This document shows positions 60,276 to 64,000 of a stretch of DNA of 64,000 bases, piece after piece (positions within the stretch are counted from its first letter, which is position 1; every line of letters begins with the position of its first letter). Below the pieces are notes generated by a model. The model searched no databases. It was not told the DNA's origin and was given only the letters and a program-made list of their open reading frames with translations. Location of the stretch: positions 3,720,001-3,784,000 of the forward strand of contig JAVFKD010000002.1 in NCBI GenBank assembly GCA_036429605.1, in the 5' to 3' direction. Made by a program: the position numbers and the translations under genes. The DNA is from Cladobotryum mycophilum. Its lineage: Eukaryota > Ascomycota > Sordariomycetes > Hypocreales > Hypocreaceae.

Positions 60276-60684
60276 GTGACTCTCTTAAAGAGAGTCGCTG
60301 AGATGCTTGAGCGGGTAGGATAGAATAGGTTAGTGTGATGGCATGGCCTTTCGTACAAGTACTAGAAGGGGTGCGCAGTACTGGCCGTATAAAGAATATG
60401 ACCTCTCTTCTGCCTCTTGCTACTTGATGCCCTTTTATTCGGTGGAGGAGCACAATACGCCTTTCCTAGTGAGGTCAGTTTCTCATCTTTCCTAATCGGG
60501 TGGAATCTCTCCCAGATATGCCTACATACGTAGAGTCAACATAGCTATATATTGTCCCTATTTGCAAGACCTAGCCCGTTACATTTGAGTCTTTCCTCTC
60601 TGATGCGTTGACGACATAAAGCACATGGTGACAATTTTTCTACGGCTCCTTTTCTACATTCCAGACCCCATTCCAGACATCCAG
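60276..60684. other. NLR 3' flank, nothing recognised
   Basis: Counterpart of 1942-2336. No gene seen. Confidence 0.4.
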
Positions 60685-60867
60685 ATGGACTCTGACGAGG
60701 CTATTGTCAAATTAAAGGAGACCCTCGGTTCCTTCACTACTAATAGCAACATCAGGGAAGAGAAACATGCCCGATTATTAAATAGGTGAATGATCTATTT
60801 GTAGCTAATAGTAAACCGTCGTGTTTAACAATGCATAAATATGACATCTTTGGTAGATATAAACTTT
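60685..60867 (+). pseudogene. MDS-family fragment joined to DUF3435-gene tail, right copy
   Basis: Reads MDSDEAIVKLKETLGSFTTN and stops at about 60789 after 34 codons. The following DNA to 60867 ends with the sequence encoding HKYDIFGRYK, the last residues of the DUF3435 gene. The Fot1-like element is inserted immediately after it. Confidence 0.55.
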
Positions 60868-60868
60868 A

Positions 60869-62724
60869 AGTCAGACCACCCAGGTCCCGACCACCCCCAC
60901 TTTCCGGCCACCTAATTTACGTCCAACCACCTCATGACCTATATCATTCCAACCGCATTTTCTCTACCAATTCTTATCGTATCAAAAAGATAATTAGATT
61001 TTTGGAATCCTCATGCCTCGTTATACTGAAAATGATATCAAATATGCCATACAAGCTGTTCTGGACGGCTCATCTCTGCGCGAGGCTTGCCTCAAGTGGG
61101 GAGTCCCTAGGACAACCCTTTCAGACCGGATAAAAGGTTCAGCAACAAAGGCAGTTGCTATGGAGCACCTTCAGAGGCTTTCCAAGGAACAAGAAATACA
61201 CCTCCGTGAGTGGGTTCTTGGCCAAGCCTCCCTAGGGCTGCCACCAACACATAAGAGACTCAAGGAATTTGCAACCCGGATCATCGAGGCTAGTGGTGAC
61301 CAACGACCACTTGGAAAACGGTGGTTGACCGGTTTTTTAGCTAGAAACCCGGAAGTTAAGACTATCAGAGGCAAGCAAATGGATTCTGTACGCATCAACG
61401 GGGCTACGACTAAGATTATCAAGGATTTCTTTTACCTGCTGGAGCTACCGTTGATTAAGGGCATCCCCCAGAAAATCGATATAATATGGATGAAACTGGG
61501 ATCCTAGAAGGCCAGGGAACTAATGGTCTGGTCCTTGGTAGCTCATCAGTTCGTCAGACGATAAAAAAACAACCTGGAACGCGTTGTTGGACCACAATCA
61601 TCGAGTGTATCTCAGCAACAGGTCGGGCTCTTAGTCCGTTGGTTGTTTTCAAGGGCCAGACCGTTCAACAACAATGGTTCCCTGACGAGATGAGTTTTCT
61701 AGCAAATTGGCAATTTGCTGCAACTTCTAAGGGCTGGACAAACAACGAGACAGCCGTAGCTTGGCTACGAGAGGTCTTTATCCCCCAGACAAGGAATAGA
61801 TCAAGCCCAAGAGTTCTTCTGGTTGTTGATGGCCACGGGAGTCATACAACCGATGATTTTATGTACGAATGCTACAGAAACAACATATATATCTTATTTT
61901 TACCTCCACATACATCTCATGTTCTTCAACCTCTTGATATCTCGATTTTTTCGCCCGTCAAGACAGCCTATCGCAGAGCTATAGAGAAATACCCAGATGC
62001 CTTTGATTCCTCGCCCGCGGGCAAGATGACGTTCCTATGTTGTTATCATACAGCTCGTCTAGCAGCCTTGACATTAAAAAACATCAAAAACGGGTTCCTT
62101 GGCTCTGGGTTGTGGCCAGTTAACCCGGCCAAACCTCTGTTGAGCCGTCTTCTTCTTGAGAACCAAAGGGGCCAAACCCAAGTTCCAGAAACGCCGAAAT
62201 TGGTGCCGTTAGAAGCCCAAGAGAACAGGGAACCTAAGACAATTGTTTTTATTACCCCAACAAGGTCCCAGCAGCTTCGTGGCCTTGTGGATCTATTCCA
62301 CTTGGACGACCCTGCGATCCGGCTACTATTCAGGAAGATTGGCAAAGGTCTAGACCAACAAAACACCAAGCTGGCCGAAGCTGATGCCAAAATCAAGGAA
62401 CTAGAGCATCTTGTTCATGTTTACCGGCCCCGGAAGAGGCAAAAGGTCACAGAAGACTTGAACAGTCGATTTATTAGGATCAAGGATGTTCTTGCAACAA
62501 GGAAGCGTTACAGAGAGCTATTGGCACCGAACCGGGCTGCAGAATTGATTTCTTCATACAGCTTGCAAGACCTATGTTATGAATTTTATCTAGAATAGAA
62601 AAAAAACACCAAAAAAACAGTTGTGATGCTGTTGTGTTCATATGATTCCGCTGCGTTCCTTGTGATGTGTGGTGTTTTGAGGTGGCCGGAAAGTGGGGGT
62701 GGTCGGGACCTGGGTGGTCTGACT
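60869..62724 (+). mobile_element. Fot1/pogo-type DNA transposon, 1856 bp
   Basis: Perfect 45 bp terminal inverted repeats (AGTCAGACCACCCAGGTCCC inward), TA target duplication at 60867-60868 and 62725-62726. The matching site in the left arm (TA at 1759-1760) is empty. Contains one transposase gene with a frameshift. Confidence 0.95.
61013..62598 (+). pseudogene. Fot1/pogo transposase with a single-base frameshift
   Basis: N-terminal part (61013 on): helix-turn-helix (YAIQAVLDGSSLREACLKWG), a second CENP-B-type DNA-binding domain (LGKRWLTGFLARNPEV) and FFYLLELPLIKGIP. The frame then slips at a run of five C (61465-61469) and ends at 61507. The second frame (from about 61486) carries MDETG, LLVVDGHGSHTT and LQPLDISIFSPVK, the three-aspartate catalytic core of this family, and ends at 62598. 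One base fewer than expected in the C-run separates them. Otherwise the gene looks fresh, with no other stops. Confidence 0.9.
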
Positions 62725-62940
62725 TAGCTTGTGATAGTTTTAGGGGGGTTGACCCCTCTACGTGGGGGAGGGAGTGGGGGTAACGGTAACACTACCGCAG
62801 ATCTATGAGCGTAGAACTTTTGTCGCTTGATTGTACGGAGTAGCTAGCCAGTTCATTATTAATCATAACTACCACTAATCAAGGGTCTAAAAAATTAATC
62901 ACAATTTCCCTATCAGCAGTGTTAATAGACTCATTTTCTA

Positions 62941-63230
62941 CGGAGGAAGGATTCAAAAGTCATTGCCCAGATCTGCTTAGTCATTTATTAGTCATTGAGC
63001 GCAGTACTTTCCAAGACATAAGGTACAAGTTGGGTTTTCTAATAGCGCTATAATATACTGGTATTATAGCGCTATCCTCGCTAATGAGTAATACTAATAC
63101 TCAGACATCATCACTATAATTATAAGCTTTTAGGGCTAATCTATAGGGATTAAAGTACCTTATTGTACCTAATGTACTGACAGGGATATATGCATAACTT
63201 GGAGGCAATGACTTTTGAATCCTTCCTCCG
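62941..63230 (+). mobile_element. MITE, family A, 290 bp
   Basis: Perfect 27 bp inverted ends starting CGGAGGAAGGATTC, TA on both sides (62939-62940; 63231-63232). The empty site is in the left arm at TA 1547-1548. Related to 15167-15443. Confidence 0.9.
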
Positions 63231-63268
63231 TAGCGAGTACCATAATCACATAATTCCACTAGTTACTA

Positions 63269-63549
63269 CGGAGGTCCCCTTTAAAAGTAATGTCCAAGAT
63301 TCGACTCAGTCATTTATTAATCATCATATAGCTACTTGTGTGACAAGTGTCTAGATTTATAGCTCGCTAAATTCTAGCGAGACAGAAACGCTAGCTCCCT
63401 GAGCATCTCACCTATATTACTACATCTCCCACTGTAGTTTTTATCCCTCAGGGCTTTGCTATAGCTGGCAATGTACCTCGTGATATCTCATGGTATCAAC
63501 AGGGGTTATAGCCTTAGCGCGAAGACATTACTTTTGAAGGGGACCTCCG
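63269..63549 (+). mobile_element. MITE, family B, 281 bp
   Basis: Ends CGGAGGTCCCCTT with about 27 bp inverted repeats (two mismatches), TA on both sides (63267-63268; 63550-63551). The left-arm site at 1511-1512 is empty. Shares the CGGAGG terminus with family A but not the interior. Confidence 0.85.
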
Positions 63550-63551
63550 TA

Positions 63552-64000
63552 ATTATCGTTGTTTAGAAAGTCTTAGGTAGAGCCCTGTGTGGTTATGAGA
63601 GGAAGTCTTACACACAACAAAATAGTAGACATTAGTTTTTCAAAGAAATTAATATATAATTCTTAATAAAAAGTCAGTATTCTTAATAAATGTTACTCAA
63701 TAGATGTGCCCTTGATAAATGATGCATGACCGCCTAGTCTTGCAGTTTGTCCCGCCGTTTCACATTTTCACCGCCAAGCACAATCCCAGCTCCCCACCTG
63801 CCTTATTTTATCATCCCATTTCACACTCCCACATCATTTCACCAATCTCACTGTCCCACCTTTGCTTTCCCACTTCGTTTCTTCATTTCCAACGGCCCAT
63901 TTCCACAATACCACTTCAACCCACTTTCTTTAACATCCCAGCTGTACTCCGTATTATCCCAATTTCATTGTTCCGCCCACTTATATTACGTCCCCAGCGA
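63552..64000. other. Right-arm flank to the window end
   Basis: Counterpart of about 1061-1510, the purine/pyrimidine phrase tract seen upstream of MDS-type genes. The expected decayed paralog (as at 240-760) would lie just outside the window. Confidence 0.5.

Larger units (their letters stand above)
47027..64000 (+). repeat. Right arm of the large inverted duplication
   Basis: Mirror of about 1061-12919; see the left arm. The inner edge at 47027 (GCATAAATGCAAG) breaks the Zn2Cys6 gene. The right arm is longer because of 28 extra receptor repeats, a 1856 bp Fot1/pogo insertion and two MITEs. The window ends inside the arm. Confidence 0.95.

Overview
The window comes from a filamentous ascomycete (Pezizomycotina). 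The evidence is short GT-AG introns with CTAAC/CTGAC-type branch sites, a highly reducing polyketide synthase, a Zn(II)2Cys6 regulator, fungal NACHT receptors, a DUF3435/FluG-type protein, Fot1/pogo, hAT, Tad-like LINE and Ty3/gypsy elements, and very AT-rich blocks with pervasive C-to-T and G-to-A decay typical of RIP. I cannot place it below subphylum.

Layout. (1) About 1061-12919 and 47027-64000 are two copies of the same segment in opposite orientation; the outer end of the right copy lies beyond the window. Bases 1-1060 probably continue the left copy. Read from the inner edge outward, each copy holds a dead DUF3435 tyrosine-recombinase-like gene, an uncharacterised two-exon 351-residue gene that appears identical in both copies, a broken phosphotransferase-like gene, a large NACHT receptor with a near-identical tandem-repeat domain (16 units left, 44 units right), and a decayed fragment related to the 351-residue gene. 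(2) The spacer (12920-47026, about 34 kb) holds a gypsy gag relic cut by the left edge, a probable sterol-methyltransferase-like relic, and an intact 12-exon HR-PKS (15831-24352, 2564 residues). These are followed by a RIP-decayed hAT element (24643-27425), an unidentified pseudogene, a 14.3 kb nested AT-rich mobile-element block (29406-43697), and a Zn2Cys6 regulator gene whose 3' end is replaced by the right edge. (3) The right copy alone carries a Fot1/pogo transposon and two MITEs, each at a site that is empty in the left copy.

Interpretation. The repeated unit has sharp inner edges that interrupt unrelated genes, a recombinase-family gene as the first gene inside each edge, transcribed inward, and a receptor gene as cargo. 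This resembles a Starship-like giant element, or a segmental duplication of one, whose captain-like gene died before duplication: a frameshift and a stop are shared by both copies. The NACHT receptors remain open in both copies although the recombinase and phosphotransferase genes are dead. Their repeat arrays differ in length and in a few variable columns, the pattern expected of fast-evolving fungal NLR recognition domains. The PKS is a complete KS-AT-DH-CMeT-ER-KR-ACP enzyme with no recognised tailoring genes left in the window. The truncated Zn2Cys6 gene may once have been its regulator, but that is inference.
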